NCBI RefSeq assembly: GCF_040147005.1
Contig: NZ_JAMSHO010000001.1
Location: forward strand, 1,488,001-1,552,000
Length of the DNA stretch: 64,000 nt
DNA from: Halomonas sp. H10-9-1
Lineage (GTDB): Bacteria > Pseudomonadota > Gammaproteobacteria > Pseudomonadales > Halomonadaceae
Reading direction: 5' to 3'
Numbering within the stretch: the stretch's first letter is position 1; every line of letters starts with the position of its first letter. The notes under the pieces were generated by a model. It saw nothing but the letters and a program-made list of their open reading frames with translations. It ran no database searches and was not told the origin of the DNA. Made by a program: the position numbers and the translations under genes. Below, in pieces: positions 1 through 8,157 of the stretch.

Positions 1-2
1 TC

Positions 3-269
3 GTGCTGCGCGCGGCCCCGCTCCACGAGGAGCTGCAGCTGGGCTCGGCCTGGCATGCCCTGTGGCTGTTCATGGTGCGCTACGTCAGCCCCCTGGGGAT
101 CCTGGTAATCTTCGTGGATGCCCTGGGTATCGTGGCCGTGGAGTTCGGTTCACACTGGCCCATCCTGCTGGGGCTGCTGTTGCTCTTCGCCCTGGTGGGG
201 GAGCTGGCCAGCCCCAGGCTGCGCCCCACCCTGACGGATGATGCCGGATCACGAGAGGGAGCCGAATGA
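3..269 (+). CDS. NSS-family sodium-dependent symporter, C-terminal fragment
   Basis: This is the 3' end of a gene that begins upstream of the window. The 88 visible residues hold two hydrophobic segments: one around SAWHALWLFMVRYVSPLGIL, typical of the last helices of neurotransmitter:sodium symporters, and a final WPILLGLLLLFALVG helix. A charged cytoplasmic tail follows. The protein would be an inner-membrane amino-acid or amine uptake carrier driven by sodium. The stop codon lies just ahead of cobA, so the two may be cotranscribed. Family assignment from a fragment this short is moderate, and the substrate cannot be inferred. Confidence 0.6.
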   Translation: MLRAAPLHEELQLGSAWHALWLFMVRYVSPLGILVIFVDALGIVAVEFGSHWPILLGLLLLFALVGELASPRLRPTLTDDAGSREGAE

Positions 270-1100
270 GTGCCGACAGAGACCCACGGGGGGGGCGCCC
301 CGGCGCAAGCCAAGCCGCGGGGCATGGTCAGCCTGGTGGGCGCGGGCCCCGGCGACCCCGAGCTGCTGACCCTCAAGGCGCTGCGGCGTCTCGAGGCGGC
401 CGAGGTCATCCTCCATGACCGCCTGGTGAGCCCCGAGGTGCTGGCCATGGCCAATCCCGCCGCCCGGCGGCTGTATGTCGGCAAGGCGCGATCCTTCCAT
501 AGCCTGCCCCAGGCCGAGATCAACCAGGCGCTGGTCGACTGGGCATGCCAAGGCAAGCGGGTGGTGCGCCTCAAGGGCGGTGACCCCTTCATCTTCGGGC
601 GCGGCGGCGAGGAGCTCGAACGCCTGGCCGAGGCCGGCGTTGACTTCGAGGTGATCCCCGGCATCACCGCCGCCTCGGGCTGCGCCGCCTACGCCGGCAT
701 TCCGCTGACCCACCGCGACTACGCCCAGTCGGTGCGCTTCATCACCGGCCACCTCAAGAACGGTAGTGCCGATCTCGACTGGCCGGCGCTGGCGAGTCGA
801 GGCCAGACCCTGGTCTTCTACATGGGCCTGCATGGCCTGCCCGAGATCTGCCGTCAGTTGGTCGCTCACGGCCTGCCGGGCGAGACCCCGGTGGCGCTGA
901 TCGAACAGGGCTCCACGGCCCGTCAGCGAGTGCACCGGGCGAGCCTTGCCAGCCTGCCGGGGGAGCTGCTCGGGGTCGGCGTCAAGCCGCCCACCCTGAT
1001 CATCGTCGGTGGCGTGGTGGCGTTGCATGACCGCCTGGCCTGGTTCGAGACGGCCCAGGCCGGAACCGCCGGCTGGGAAACCACCGGGCGCCGCGGCTAG
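270..1100 (+). CDS. cobA: Uroporphyrinogen-III C-methyltransferase
   Basis: SAM-dependent methylase making precorrin-2 from uroporphyrinogen III, the branch point to siroheme and cobalamin. The N-terminal glycine-rich motif [15 protein letters not shown], the [15 protein letters not shown] block and the GITAA segment are diagnostic. At 276 aa it is the stand-alone SUMT form, without the CysG oxidase/ferrochelatase half. I chose the GTG at 270, which has a purine-rich GAGAGGGA stretch at about 252-259; an in-frame ATG at 324 would still keep the full domain. The gene ends inside a CTAG shared with the convergent solute-binding protein gene, so the two stop codons overlap. Confidence 0.93.
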   Translation: MPTETHGGGAPAQAKPRGMVSLVGAGPGDPELLTLKALRRLEAAEVILHDRLVSPEVLAMANPAARRLYVGKARSFHSLPQAEINQALVDWACQGKRVVRLKGGDPFIFGRGGEELERLAEAGVDFEVIPGITAASGCAAYAGIPLTHRDYAQSVRFITGHLKNGSADLDWPALASRGQTLVFYMGLHGLPEICRQLVAHGLPGETPVALIEQGSTARQRVHRASLASLPGELLGVGVKPPTLIIVGGVVALHDRLAWFETAQAGTAGWETTGRRG

Positions 1101-2197
1101 TCGGAGGCGCCGTTTTGGCCAGCGCCGAGCGGGCGGCGAAACTCGCGCTGCCAGCGCGCCAGTAGCGCCTGGCGCTTGAGACGGTCGAGGCCGGCGAGCA
1201 GGCTGGGGCCCAGGCCCGGTGGACGCAGGGCGTTGCCGAATCGCTCGCGCAGTGCGGTGGCGCTACCCGGGCCAGTCAATGCGGGGTGGATGGCGCCCAG
1301 CGAGGTCTCTTCGGCCAGCGTGCGTTGGCCCTCCAGGCTGATCAGGAAATCCATGAACAGGCTCGCGTTTTCCGGGTTCGGCGCGCGACGCGGCACGAAG
1401 GCCAGGCGCTGGCTGACCAGGGCGTAGTCATCGGGAATGATCATCTCGAGATCCGGGGCCGCCGCCACGATGGGGGCGGCATAGCTGCCGAGCAGGTTGT
1501 AGCCGACCAGGAAACGACCCTCAGCAAGGCCATCGAGCATCGCCCCGGTGGTCTCCACCAGCTCCGCCTCGACGCCACCCAGGGCGGCCACCAGATCCCA
1601 GTAGCGCGGCGAGAGTCGCGACTCCTGCATGGCATAGGCATAGCCTGCGCCGCTGCGCACCGGGTCATAGCTGGCCACGCGTCCCGCCAGTGGCTGGCGC
1701 TGGGTATGCAGCAGCGCCAGCAGTTCGGCGTGGTTGCGTGGTGGGGGGGCGAGCTCTGCCAGCTCGCGGCGAACCACCATGACGATGGGCTCGAAGGTGA
1801 AGGCGACCAGCTCGTCGCGCCAGCGCGCCCAGGCCGGCCAGGTGTCGAGGTGCGGGCTGTCGAGCGCTCGGGCGTGGCCCTCGTTGGCCAGCGCGAACTG
1901 CCAGGGCATGGCCGAGGAGATCAAGACGTCAACCTCGTCGGGGTGTGCGAGGAAGCGCTCATGCAGCGCCAGGGTGGTGAGGTTCCGGTAGCGCAGCTCG
2001 ATTCCCGGGTGACGGCGATGGAAGGCTTCCAGCAGCGGTCGTGCCTGGGGCAGGTCCAGGGCGGCATGAATCACCAGCGAGCGTGTCGGGCCGGCATCGC
2101 CCTCGGCGGGCAGTCGCAGGGTCTGCCCGGCGAGGGCGATCAGCGGCAGCAGGCAGAGGGCGGCGAGGAGCGCCCGGCGAACGATCGCGTGCTTCAT
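1097..2197 (-). CDS. Extracellular solute-binding protein of the two-component operon
   Basis: A 366-aa periplasmic binding protein. It starts with a Sec signal peptide ([23 protein letters not shown], cleavage near ALA-GQ) and has the family 1/6 solute-binding fold seen in iron and oxyanion receptors, with motifs such as [16 protein letters not shown] and [17 protein letters not shown]. Its start overlaps the histidine kinase stop by 4 nt. No ABC permease or ATPase lies nearby, so it may present a ligand to the kinase rather than feed a transporter; that is inference. Similar proteins are linked to TctE-like kinases in other proteobacteria. The ligand is unknown. Confidence 0.75.
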   Translation of the reverse strand: MKHAIVRRALLAALCLLPLIALAGQTLRLPAEGDAGPTRSLVIHAALDLPQARPLLEAFHRRHPGIELRYRNLTTLALHERFLAHPDEVDVLISSAMPWQFALANEGHARALDSPHLDTWPAWARWRDELVAFTFEPIVMVVRRELAELAPPPRNHAELLALLHTQRQPLAGRVASYDPVRSGAGYAYAMQESRLSPRYWDLVAALGGVEAELVETTGAMLDGLAEGRFLVGYNLLGSYAAPIVAAAPDLEMIIPDDYALVSQRLAFVPRRAPNPENASLFMDFLISLEGQRTLAEETSLGAIHPALTGPGSATALRERFGNALRPPGLGPSLLAGLDRLKRQALLARWQREFRRPLGAGQNGASD

Positions 2198-3567
2198 GTC
2201 AGCGCCTCCGGAAAGCGTAGCTCCACCCGCAGCCCATCCCCGCCGGCGCCTTCGCCGAGACTCAGTCGAGCGCCGTGGTTGCGGGCAATGCCGTCGACGA
2301 TGGCGAGACCCAACCCCGAGCCGTCTCCGTCATCGCGTCCCCGGTGAAAGGGGCGCAGGACCAGCAGGCGTCGCTCGGCCGGGATGCCTGGCCCGTCATC
2401 CTCGACGAACAGTCGGGGAGGGTCGCTGAGGACACCCAGGGTGATGCGGCGAGCGCCATAGCGGCGTGAATTGTCGATGAGATTGGCCAGGGCTTCCTGG
2501 AGCTGCCATTCGCTCGCCGCTACGCGCAGCGGCGATGCCAGGCAGTCGGCGCCCAGGTCGATGCCGGCCTGGTGGCAGGCCATCCAGTGGTCGCGAATCG
2601 CCTGGCGCACGCAGTGGTTGAGGTCGAGGGGGTGAAGCTCGGGGCGGTATTCGGGGTTGTCGAGGCGGGTCAGCGAGAGCAGCTGCATGGCCAGCCGGGC
2701 GGTTCGCTCGCTGGTGGAGTGCACCGTCTCCAGGGCGGCACGCCACTCCTCGGGTTCCGGCCGGCGCAGGGCCAGCTCGGCACGTGCCGAGATGCCTGCG
2801 AGGGGCGTGCGCAGCTGATGCGAGGCATCGCCGATGAAGCGTTCCTGGTTGGCGCGCACCCGCCGCATGCGTGCCAGCAGCTCGTTGAGCGCCTCGCGCA
2901 GTTCGGCGAGCTCCCGGGGCAGGTCCAGGTCGAGCGAGGTCAGGGTGCGTGGATCCCGGGCGCGGATGGCGTGACGCAGCCGGGTCAGCGGCTCGAGTGC
3001 GGTGCGGGTGGCCAGCAGAAGGGTGGCCACCGCCAGTGCCCCCATGGCCAGGATGCCGGCCAGGTTGCTGCGCAGCAGCTCGAGGCGCAGGGCGTCGCGC
3101 CCTTCGCGGGTGTGGGCAACCCGCACCTCGAATCGCTCTCCACTGCGCCAGTCCTCGAGGCGTGAGCGGCGAACGCCCTGGCGCAGGGCCATGCCGTGCC
3201 ATTCGATATCGCGGTAGAGCAGGGTATCGCCGCTGGGCGCGCTCTCGGCAGGATGCGCGGGCAGCTTGGCGTTGCCGGTGATGTGGCGGCCCTGCTGGTC
3301 CACCAGGGAGTAGAAGACTCGCTCCTGGGCGTCGCCCGCCAGCATCTCGAGGGCGGCTGGCGGCAGGTCGAGCCACAGCCGCTCGTCCTGCCACTGCACC
3401 TGTTCGGCGATCGCCAGGGTGGCGGCGTCGAGCAGGCGGTCATAGGCACGGTCGGCGGTGCTGCGGGCCTCGAGCCAGGCCTGCAGCAGCAGCAGGGCAC
3501 CCAGCGTCAATAGCGGCAGGGTCAGCCAGGCCAGCAGGCGCCCGTAGAGGCTGCCGGCAAGGTTCAC
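2194..3567 (-). CDS. tctE: TctE-like sensor histidine kinase
   Basis: A 457-aa membrane sensor kinase. An N-terminal helix (about 9-30) and a second at about 170-190 flank a periplasmic sensor of the 2CSK_N type. A HisKA domain follows with the phospho-acceptor in DASHQLRTPLAGI, then a HATPase domain with N-box NLIDNSRRYG, G1 box VEDDGPGIP and G2 box GSGLGLAIV. TctE partners respond to tricarboxylates in Salmonella; the divergent tctCBA transporter supports the same role here, but the ligand is inferred. It overlaps the response regulator and the binding-protein gene by 4 nt each, indicating translational coupling. Confidence 0.85.
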   Translation of the reverse strand: MNLAGSLYGRLLAWLTLPLLTLGALLLLQAWLEARSTADRAYDRLLDAATLAIAEQVQWQDERLWLDLPPAALEMLAGDAQERVFYSLVDQQGRHITGNAKLPAHPAESAPSGDTLLYRDIEWHGMALRQGVRRSRLEDWRSGERFEVRVAHTREGRDALRLELLRSNLAGILAMGALAVATLLLATRTALEPLTRLRHAIRARDPRTLTSLDLDLPRELAELREALNELLARMRRVRANQERFIGDASHQLRTPLAGISARAELALRRPEPEEWRAALETVHSTSERTARLAMQLLSLTRLDNPEYRPELHPLDLNHCVRQAIRDHWMACHQAGIDLGADCLASPLRVAASEWQLQEALANLIDNSRRYGARRITLGVLSDPPRLFVEDDGPGIPAERRLLVLRPFHRGRDDGDGSGLGLAIVDGIARNHGARLSLGEGAGGDGLRVELRFPEALT

Positions 3568-4229
3568 GGCTTGGCTTCCAGCAGGTAGCCGAGGCCGCGT
3601 ACCGTCCTGAGCGCCACGCGCTCTCCTGGCAGGCGCTTGCGCAGCCGGTGCACGTAGACCTCGATGGCGTTGTCACCTAGCATCTCGCCGCCGAAGGCCT
3701 CCTCGGCGAGGCGCGCCTTCTCCACGGGTTCGCCGGCATGGCGCAGCAGGCACGCCAGCAGGCGCTGCTCGCGGGGCGGAAGGGGGAAGGGGATGCCGTC
3801 GATGGTGAAGCCGAGGGTGGTGGCGTCGAGCTCGAGCGGCCCCAGGGTGAGGCGGGTAGCGCGGGCGTGACGCCTCAGCAGGGCGCGGACCCGGGCCTCC
3901 AGTTCGTCGAGGGCGAAGGGCTTGGCCAGGTAGTCATCGGCCCCCAGGTCCAGGCCGCGTACGCGGTCCTCCACGGCGCCACGCGCGGTCAGCACCAGCA
4001 CTGGGGTCTCGCGGTCGTGTCGGCGTAGTGCCTCCAGGACCCCGAGGCCGCCGGTTCCCGGCAGGTTGAGGTCGAGTAGCACCAGGTCGATGCCGTGTTC
4101 GCGATCCGCGAGCCGCGCCAGGGCCGTGTCACCACGGGGCAGGTGTTCGACCCGGTGACCGTGGTCGCGCAGCAGGGACAGCAGGGTGTCGGCCAGCAGG
4201 GCATCATCTTCCACCAGCAGCAGGTTCAT
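3564..4229 (-). CDS. tctD: TctD-like OmpR-family response regulator
   Basis: 221-aa two-domain regulator. The receiver domain shows the acidic pair in LLVEDDALL, the phosphorylation Asp in VLLDLNLPGTGGLG, and the conserved Lys in YLAKPFALDE. The C-terminal OmpR winged helix ends in EVYVHRLRKRL and VRGLGYLLE. It probably receives phosphate from the adjacent TctE-like kinase and activates tctCBA, which diverges about 0.8 kb away. The start overlaps the end of the IclR-type regulator gene by 4 nt. Assignment as the tctCBA regulator rests on gene neighbourhood. Confidence 0.87.
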   Translation of the reverse strand: MNLLLVEDDALLADTLLSLLRDHGHRVEHLPRGDTALARLADREHGIDLVLLDLNLPGTGGLGVLEALRRHDRETPVLVLTARGAVEDRVRGLDLGADDYLAKPFALDELEARVRALLRRHARATRLTLGPLELDATTLGFTIDGIPFPLPPREQRLLACLLRHAGEPVEKARLAEEAFGGEMLGDNAIEVYVHRLRKRLPGERVALRTVRGLGYLLEAKP

Positions 4230-4831
4230 GGCGCCGGCTCCTCGACAACGTCTCCGGGGGGAGTGTCCAGGTGGTGGATGGCCTCGGCCAGGGCCCGGTC
4301 TGCAGTAGCGGTCACCAGGCGCCCCTCGGGACCCGAAAGCGCCAGCCAGCGGGGCGGTGACCCCGGCAGGGGATGGGCGACCATCACGCCACCGGCAAGC
4401 GCGGGGCAGGGTGAGCCGCGGGTGGCCGGGGGCCAGGTGACGCCGGGGCGCAGATCATGGCGCAGGGCGCTGGCGGGTAGCGCCGCCAGCCGGCACTCGA
4501 TACGTCCTCCCACCTGCTCCAGCAGCGAGGCGGTCTCGCCGAGGCGGGCCGCCAGGCGCTCGAGGAGCGGCTGGATACGAGCGGCGAGCAGGCGGGCGGG
4601 ATCCTGGCGCCGTGCCAGGCGCGCGGGGGTCTCGCCCAGCTGCCAGCGGCCGTCGGCATCGCGGCGCACATAGTCGAAGCGCGAAAGCGACCCCAGCAGG
4701 CGCAGCAGGGTGCTCTTGTAGAAGCCGGTGGCCTGGGCCAGCTCGGCGAGGCTCATGACCGGCCGGTCGGCGTCGAACGCCTCCAGTACCGTCAACGCGC
4801 GCTCGACGGCCTCCACGCGATCTTGGGCCAT
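4226..4831 (-). CDS. Short IclR-family transcriptional regulator
   Basis: About 201 aa from the ATG at 4831 (MAQDRVEAVERALTVLEAF); an upstream in-frame start would add 12 arginine-rich residues that do not look like the family. The N-terminal helix-turn-helix is typical of IclR (MSLAELAQATGFYKSTLLRLL). The effector domain is short: IclR proteins usually have 250-270 aa, and this one ends after roughly half of the ligand-binding part with a polar tail. It may bind ligand weakly or not at all. It heads the operon with tctD, tctE and the binding protein and diverges from tctCBA, so it probably acts on the palindrome at 4945-4970. Confidence 0.75.
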   Translation of the reverse strand: MAQDRVEAVERALTVLEAFDADRPVMSLAELAQATGFYKSTLLRLLGSLSRFDYVRRDADGRWQLGETPARLARRQDPARLLAARIQPLLERLAARLGETASLLEQVGGRIECRLAALPASALRHDLRPGVTWPPATRGSPCPALAGGVMVAHPLPGSPPRWLALSGPEGRLVTATADRALAEAIHHLDTPPGDVVEEPAP

Positions 4832-4944
4832 ACTGAAGCGACTCCCTCGGGGCCATCCCCCTCTCAAACTTTGGTCGTAATTCGCCCGCGCGGCGTTGAC
4901 GGGCCGCGGGCCGCCCTCTAGCTTTCCATCCTGAAGAATATAGT

Positions 4945-4970
4945 TCTGCCTTACAGAATTGTAAGGCAGA
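4945..4970. promoter_or_regulatory. Perfect 26-nt palindrome, candidate operator of tctCBA
   Basis: Eleven-base arms TCTGCCTTACA and TGTAAGGCAGA are separated by GAAT with no mismatch. It sits immediately after a -10-like TATAGT (4939-4944), so it would cover the start of transcription of tctC, and it lies 65 nt ahead of the tctC start codon. There is no good -35 at the right distance, which fits an activator-dependent promoter. The likely binders are the IclR-type regulator or the TctD-like regulator encoded divergently. No T-run follows, so a terminator is less likely. Confidence 0.6.
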
Positions 4971-5034
4971 TGACAGCCTCCGGCAAGCGCCCTCTGCTGC
5001 CGGCCTTCGAGACAACAAGACGAGGAGATCCTCC

Positions 5035-6024
5035 ATGTCGATCAAGACGCCGCTCACGCTTATCGCCGTCGCCGCCCTCTCGGCCGGCGCCGGCAACGCC
5101 ATGGCCTTCGAACCCCAGGGCAAGGTGGAGTGCATCGCGCCATCGGATCCCGGCGGCGGCTGGGACTTCACCTGCCGCAGCGTGGGCAACGTCCTGCAGG
5201 AGCTGGACCTGGTGCCCGGCAACGTCCAGACCATCAACATGGCCGGCGCCGGTGGGGGGGTGGCCTATGCCCACGTGGTCAGCAAGCGCGCCGGTGACGA
5301 GCAGCTGCTGGTGGCCGCCTCGACCGCTACCACCACGCGCCTGGCCCAGGGGCAGTTTCCCGGCATGGATGCCGACATGGTCAACTGGATCGGCGCCCTG
5401 GGTGCCGACTATGGCGTGATCGCCGTGTCGGCCGACTCCGAGTACCAGGACCTGCCGGCGCTCATGGAAGCCGTCGATGAGGACCCGCGTAGCGTCAAGT
5501 TCGCCGGCGGCAGCGCCAAGGGCGGCTGGGACCACCTCAAGGTGCTGATCACCGCGAATGCGGCCGGGGTCGATGAGCTGCCGCGTATCCCCTACCTCTC
5601 CTACAACAACGGCGGCGAGGCCATGACCCAGGTCGTCGGTGGCCATGTCGACGCCTTCACCGGCGATATCTCCGAGGCCCAGGGCTTCATGGAGTCGGGG
5701 GACCTCAGGGTGCTCGCGGTGCTTGCCGAGGAGCGCCTGCCGGGGGAGGAGTTCAGCCACATTCCCACCGCCATCGAGCAGGGCATCGAGGCGCTGGGGC
5801 CCAACTGGCGTGGCTTCTATACGCCGGCCGAGATCTCCGATGAGGCGCGCCAGTACTGGAGCGATGCCATGGATACCGTCTATGCCAGCGAGGAGTGGAA
5901 GGAGTTGATGGTCAGCAACGGCCTGATGCCGTTCCACATGACCGCCGGCGAGTTCGAGACCTTCGTCAAGGAGCAGATTGCCGATATCGAGCAGCTCTCC
6001 AAGGATATCGGGCTGATCCAGTGA
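5035..6024 (+). CDS. tctC: Tripartite tricarboxylate transporter substrate-binding protein
   Basis: 329-aa periplasmic receptor of the Bug/TctC family. The signal peptide ends near NAMA-FE. The Bug fold is shown by VECIAPSDPGGGWDFTCR in the first ligand loop and the later GGSAKGGWDHLK segment. ATG 5035 is preceded by GAGGAG at 5022-5027. It delivers a carboxylate (citrate or related) to the TctBA membrane complex encoded next; its stop is 5 nt ahead of the tctB start. Expression is probably set by the divergent regulators and the palindrome upstream. Confidence 0.9.
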   Translation: MSIKTPLTLIAVAALSAGAGNAMAFEPQGKVECIAPSDPGGGWDFTCRSVGNVLQELDLVPGNVQTINMAGAGGGVAYAHVVSKRAGDEQLLVAASTATTTRLAQGQFPGMDADMVNWIGALGADYGVIAVSADSEYQDLPALMEAVDEDPRSVKFAGGSAKGGWDHLKVLITANAAGVDELPRIPYLSYNNGGEAMTQVVGGHVDAFTGDISEAQGFMESGDLRVLAVLAEERLPGEEFSHIPTAIEQGIEALGPNWRGFYTPAEISDEARQYWSDAMDTVYASEEWKELMVSNGLMPFHMTAGEFETFVKEQIADIEQLSKDIGLIQ

Positions 6025-6029
6025 CCACT

Positions 6030-6476
6030 ATGAACGATCGCATCTTCGGCATCCTGCTGATCGCCCTGGCCGTCGCGTACGGCTGGGGTGCCACTCAGCT
6101 TCCCGCTCCCTTCGGCGGCAGTGAGGCGGTGGGTCCCGAGACCTTCCCGCTGCTGCTCTCGGTGGTGCTGGTTCTCTCCAGCCTGTATCTCATCGTGCGT
6201 CCCGACCCCGACAACGCCTGGCCCTGGAGCCGCACCGGCATCGAGCTTGTGATCGCCGTCGTGGTGCTGGTGCTCTATGCGGCGCTGCTGCAGCCGCTGG
6301 GCTTCATTCTCAGCACTACCCTGGCGGTCGGCACCCTGTGCTGGCGCATGGGGTCGGCGCCGGTGCGCGCCTACCTGACCGGCGGGGTGTCGGGCGTGGT
6401 GGTGTTCCTGCTGTTCAACTTCGCCCTCGACCTGGCCTTGCCACTGGGCGTGCTTTCCTTTCTGGAGGTGGGCTGA
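6030..6476 (+). CDS. tctB: Tripartite tricarboxylate transporter small membrane subunit
   Basis: 148 aa with four hydrophobic segments: residues about 5-22, 38-55, 73-100 and 115-140. This matches TctB, the small integral subunit of the tripartite tricarboxylate transporter. I chose ATG 6030 (MNDRIFGILLIALAV); a GTG at 6021 in frame would overlap the tctC stop and add three residues. It ends in a TGATG-type overlap with tctA, so TctB and TctA are probably translated together. Confidence 0.85.
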   Translation: MNDRIFGILLIALAVAYGWGATQLPAPFGGSEAVGPETFPLLLSVVLVLSSLYLIVRPDPDNAWPWSRTGIELVIAVVVLVLYAALLQPLGFILSTTLAVGTLCWRMGSAPVRAYLTGGVSGVVVFLLFNFALDLALPLGVLSFLEVG

Positions 6477-8002
6477 TGGAGACCCTCGGCTACCTGATCG
6501 ACGGCTTCGGGGTGGCGCTGGCGCCCCATAACCTGATGTTCGCGCTGCTCGGGGCCTTCCTGGGCACCCTGATCGGCGCGCTGCCGGGCCTGGGGCCGGC
6601 CAACGGCGTGGCGATCCTGATTCCACTGGCCTTTTCCCTGGGCCTGGCCCCCGAGACGGCACTGATCATGCTCACCTCGGTCTATGCGGGGGCCATGTAT
6701 GGAGGCCGGATCTCCTCGATCCTGCTCAATATCCCTGGCGATGAGCCGGCCATGATGACCTGCCTGGATGGCTATCCCATGGCTCAGCAGGGCAAGGCCG
6801 CCGAGGCGCTGGCGATCTCCGCCGTGGCTTCCTTCATCGGCAGCCTGGTGGCCACCATCGGGCTGATCCTGCTCGCCCCGCTGCTGGCGAAGTTCGCCCT
6901 GACCTTCGGCCCCGCCGAGTACTTCGCGCTCTTCCTGCTGGCCTTCGCCACCCTGGGGGGGATCACCGGCAAGAACCCCATGAAGACCGTGGTGGCGGCC
7001 TGCATCGGCCTGATGATCGCTACCGTGGGCATCGACAATACCGGGGTGCAGCGCTACACCTTCGGGGTGCTGGAGCTCTACGAGGGCGTGGACTTCATCA
7101 TTGCCATCGTCGGCCTGTTCGCCATCTCCGAGCTGCTGTTCTTCATCGAGGAGCGCGCCGGCGGGGGCAAGGCGAAGATGACCGTCAACAAGCTGTCACT
7201 GAAGTGGGCCGACATCCGCAATATCCTGCCGTCGAGCCTGCGCGGCGGGGTGCTGGGCTTCATCGCCGGCGTGCTGCCGGGTGCCGGGGCGTCACTGGGC
7301 AGCTTCATCGGCTATACCCTCGAGAAGAAGGTGGTGGGCAAGAAGGGGTATTTCGGCGCGGGGGACCCGCGCGGCGTGGCTGGCCCCGAGGCCGGCAACA
7401 ACGGGGCCTCCAGTGGTGCGCTGGTACCCATGCTGACGCTGGGGGTACCAGGCAGTGGTACCACGGCGGTGCTGCTGGCGCTGCTGATCTCGCTCAACAT
7501 CACCCCCGGCCCGCTGATGTTCACCCAGAACGCCGATATTGTCTGGGGCGTGATCGCGGCGTTGCTGATCGGCAACTTCCTGCTGCTGCTGCTGAATATC
7601 CCGCTGGTGGGGATCTTCGTGAAGCTGCTCTCGGTGCCGCCGATGTTCCTGCTGCCGGTGGTGACCATGATCGCCTTCGTGGGCATCTACTCGATCAGCA
7701 ACACCACCTTCGATCTCTATTTCATGGTGGCCTTCGGCGTCGCCGGCTATATCTTCCGCAAGCTGGAGATCCCGCTGGTGCCGATCATCCTCGGCCTGCT
7801 GCTGGGGCCGGAGATGGAGAAGAACCTGCGCCATGCCATGGATATCTCCGATGGTGACTGGACCATCCTGTGGAACAGCGGCCTGGCCATCGGCCTGTGG
7901 GTATTCGCCGGCCTGGGGCTGATCCTGCCCTATGTCGTCGGACCGCTGCTGCGTCGGCGCATGAAGGTGACCACCGGTACGGGAGGTCCCGAGGGCGACT
8001 GA
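6476..8002 (+). CDS. tctA: Tripartite tricarboxylate transporter large membrane subunit
   Basis: 508-aa polytopic protein with about a dozen hydrophobic segments. The TctA signature is visible in LGALPGLGPANGVAILIPL near the N-terminus and the related VLPGAGASLGSFIGY repeat near residue 270, plus GNNGASSGALVPMLTLGVPGSGTTA. It forms the transport channel with TctB and uses substrate delivered by TctC and an ion gradient. ATG 6476 overlaps the tctB stop by 1 nt. It is the last gene of the tctCBA operon; a hairpin follows at 8025. Confidence 0.92.
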   Translation: METLGYLIDGFGVALAPHNLMFALLGAFLGTLIGALPGLGPANGVAILIPLAFSLGLAPETALIMLTSVYAGAMYGGRISSILLNIPGDEPAMMTCLDGYPMAQQGKAAEALAISAVASFIGSLVATIGLILLAPLLAKFALTFGPAEYFALFLLAFATLGGITGKNPMKTVVAACIGLMIATVGIDNTGVQRYTFGVLELYEGVDFIIAIVGLFAISELLFFIEERAGGGKAKMTVNKLSLKWADIRNILPSSLRGGVLGFIAGVLPGAGASLGSFIGYTLEKKVVGKKGYFGAGDPRGVAGPEAGNNGASSGALVPMLTLGVPGSGTTAVLLALLISLNITPGPLMFTQNADIVWGVIAALLIGNFLLLLLNIPLVGIFVKLLSVPPMFLLPVVTMIAFVGIYSISNTTFDLYFMVAFGVAGYIFRKLEIPLVPIILGLLLGPEMEKNLRHAMDISDGDWTILWNSGLAIGLWVFAGLGLILPYVVGPLLRRRMKVTTGTGGPEGD

Positions 8003-8024
8003 AGCGCGCTTGCCAGAACTGCCC

Positions 8025-8056
8025 ACGGGGGTGCCGGCCGAGCCGGCGCCCCCGTT
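8025..8056 (+). terminator. Hairpin after tctA, probable terminator
   Basis: Arms ACGGGGGTGCCGGC and GCCGGCGCCCCCGT form 14 pairs (one T-G) around CGA, 22 nt after the tctA stop. The downstream T content is low, so it is a GC-rich, weakly canonical terminator. Confidence 0.5.
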
Positions 8057-8157
8057 GCGTGAGCGGGCCAGCCTCGCCACCCCACTGCGCGCCGCGGGTT
8101 TCGGCGTTATGCTGGCGCTTTAGTGGAGTGCGCTGGCTGATGAACAGAGAGGGGAGA

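Noticed and set aside
249..1028. Long minus-strand open frame opposite cobA
   Set aside because: High-GC shadow; the plus strand encodes clear SUMT motifs.
4951..5937. 328-aa minus-strand open frame opposite tctC
   Set aside because: Histidine- and glycine-rich shadow without family features, and it would run through the palindrome.
8003..8157. Mobile element or hidden gene between tctA and the PLD gene
   Set aside because: Only a GC-rich hairpin and promoter-sized sequence are present.
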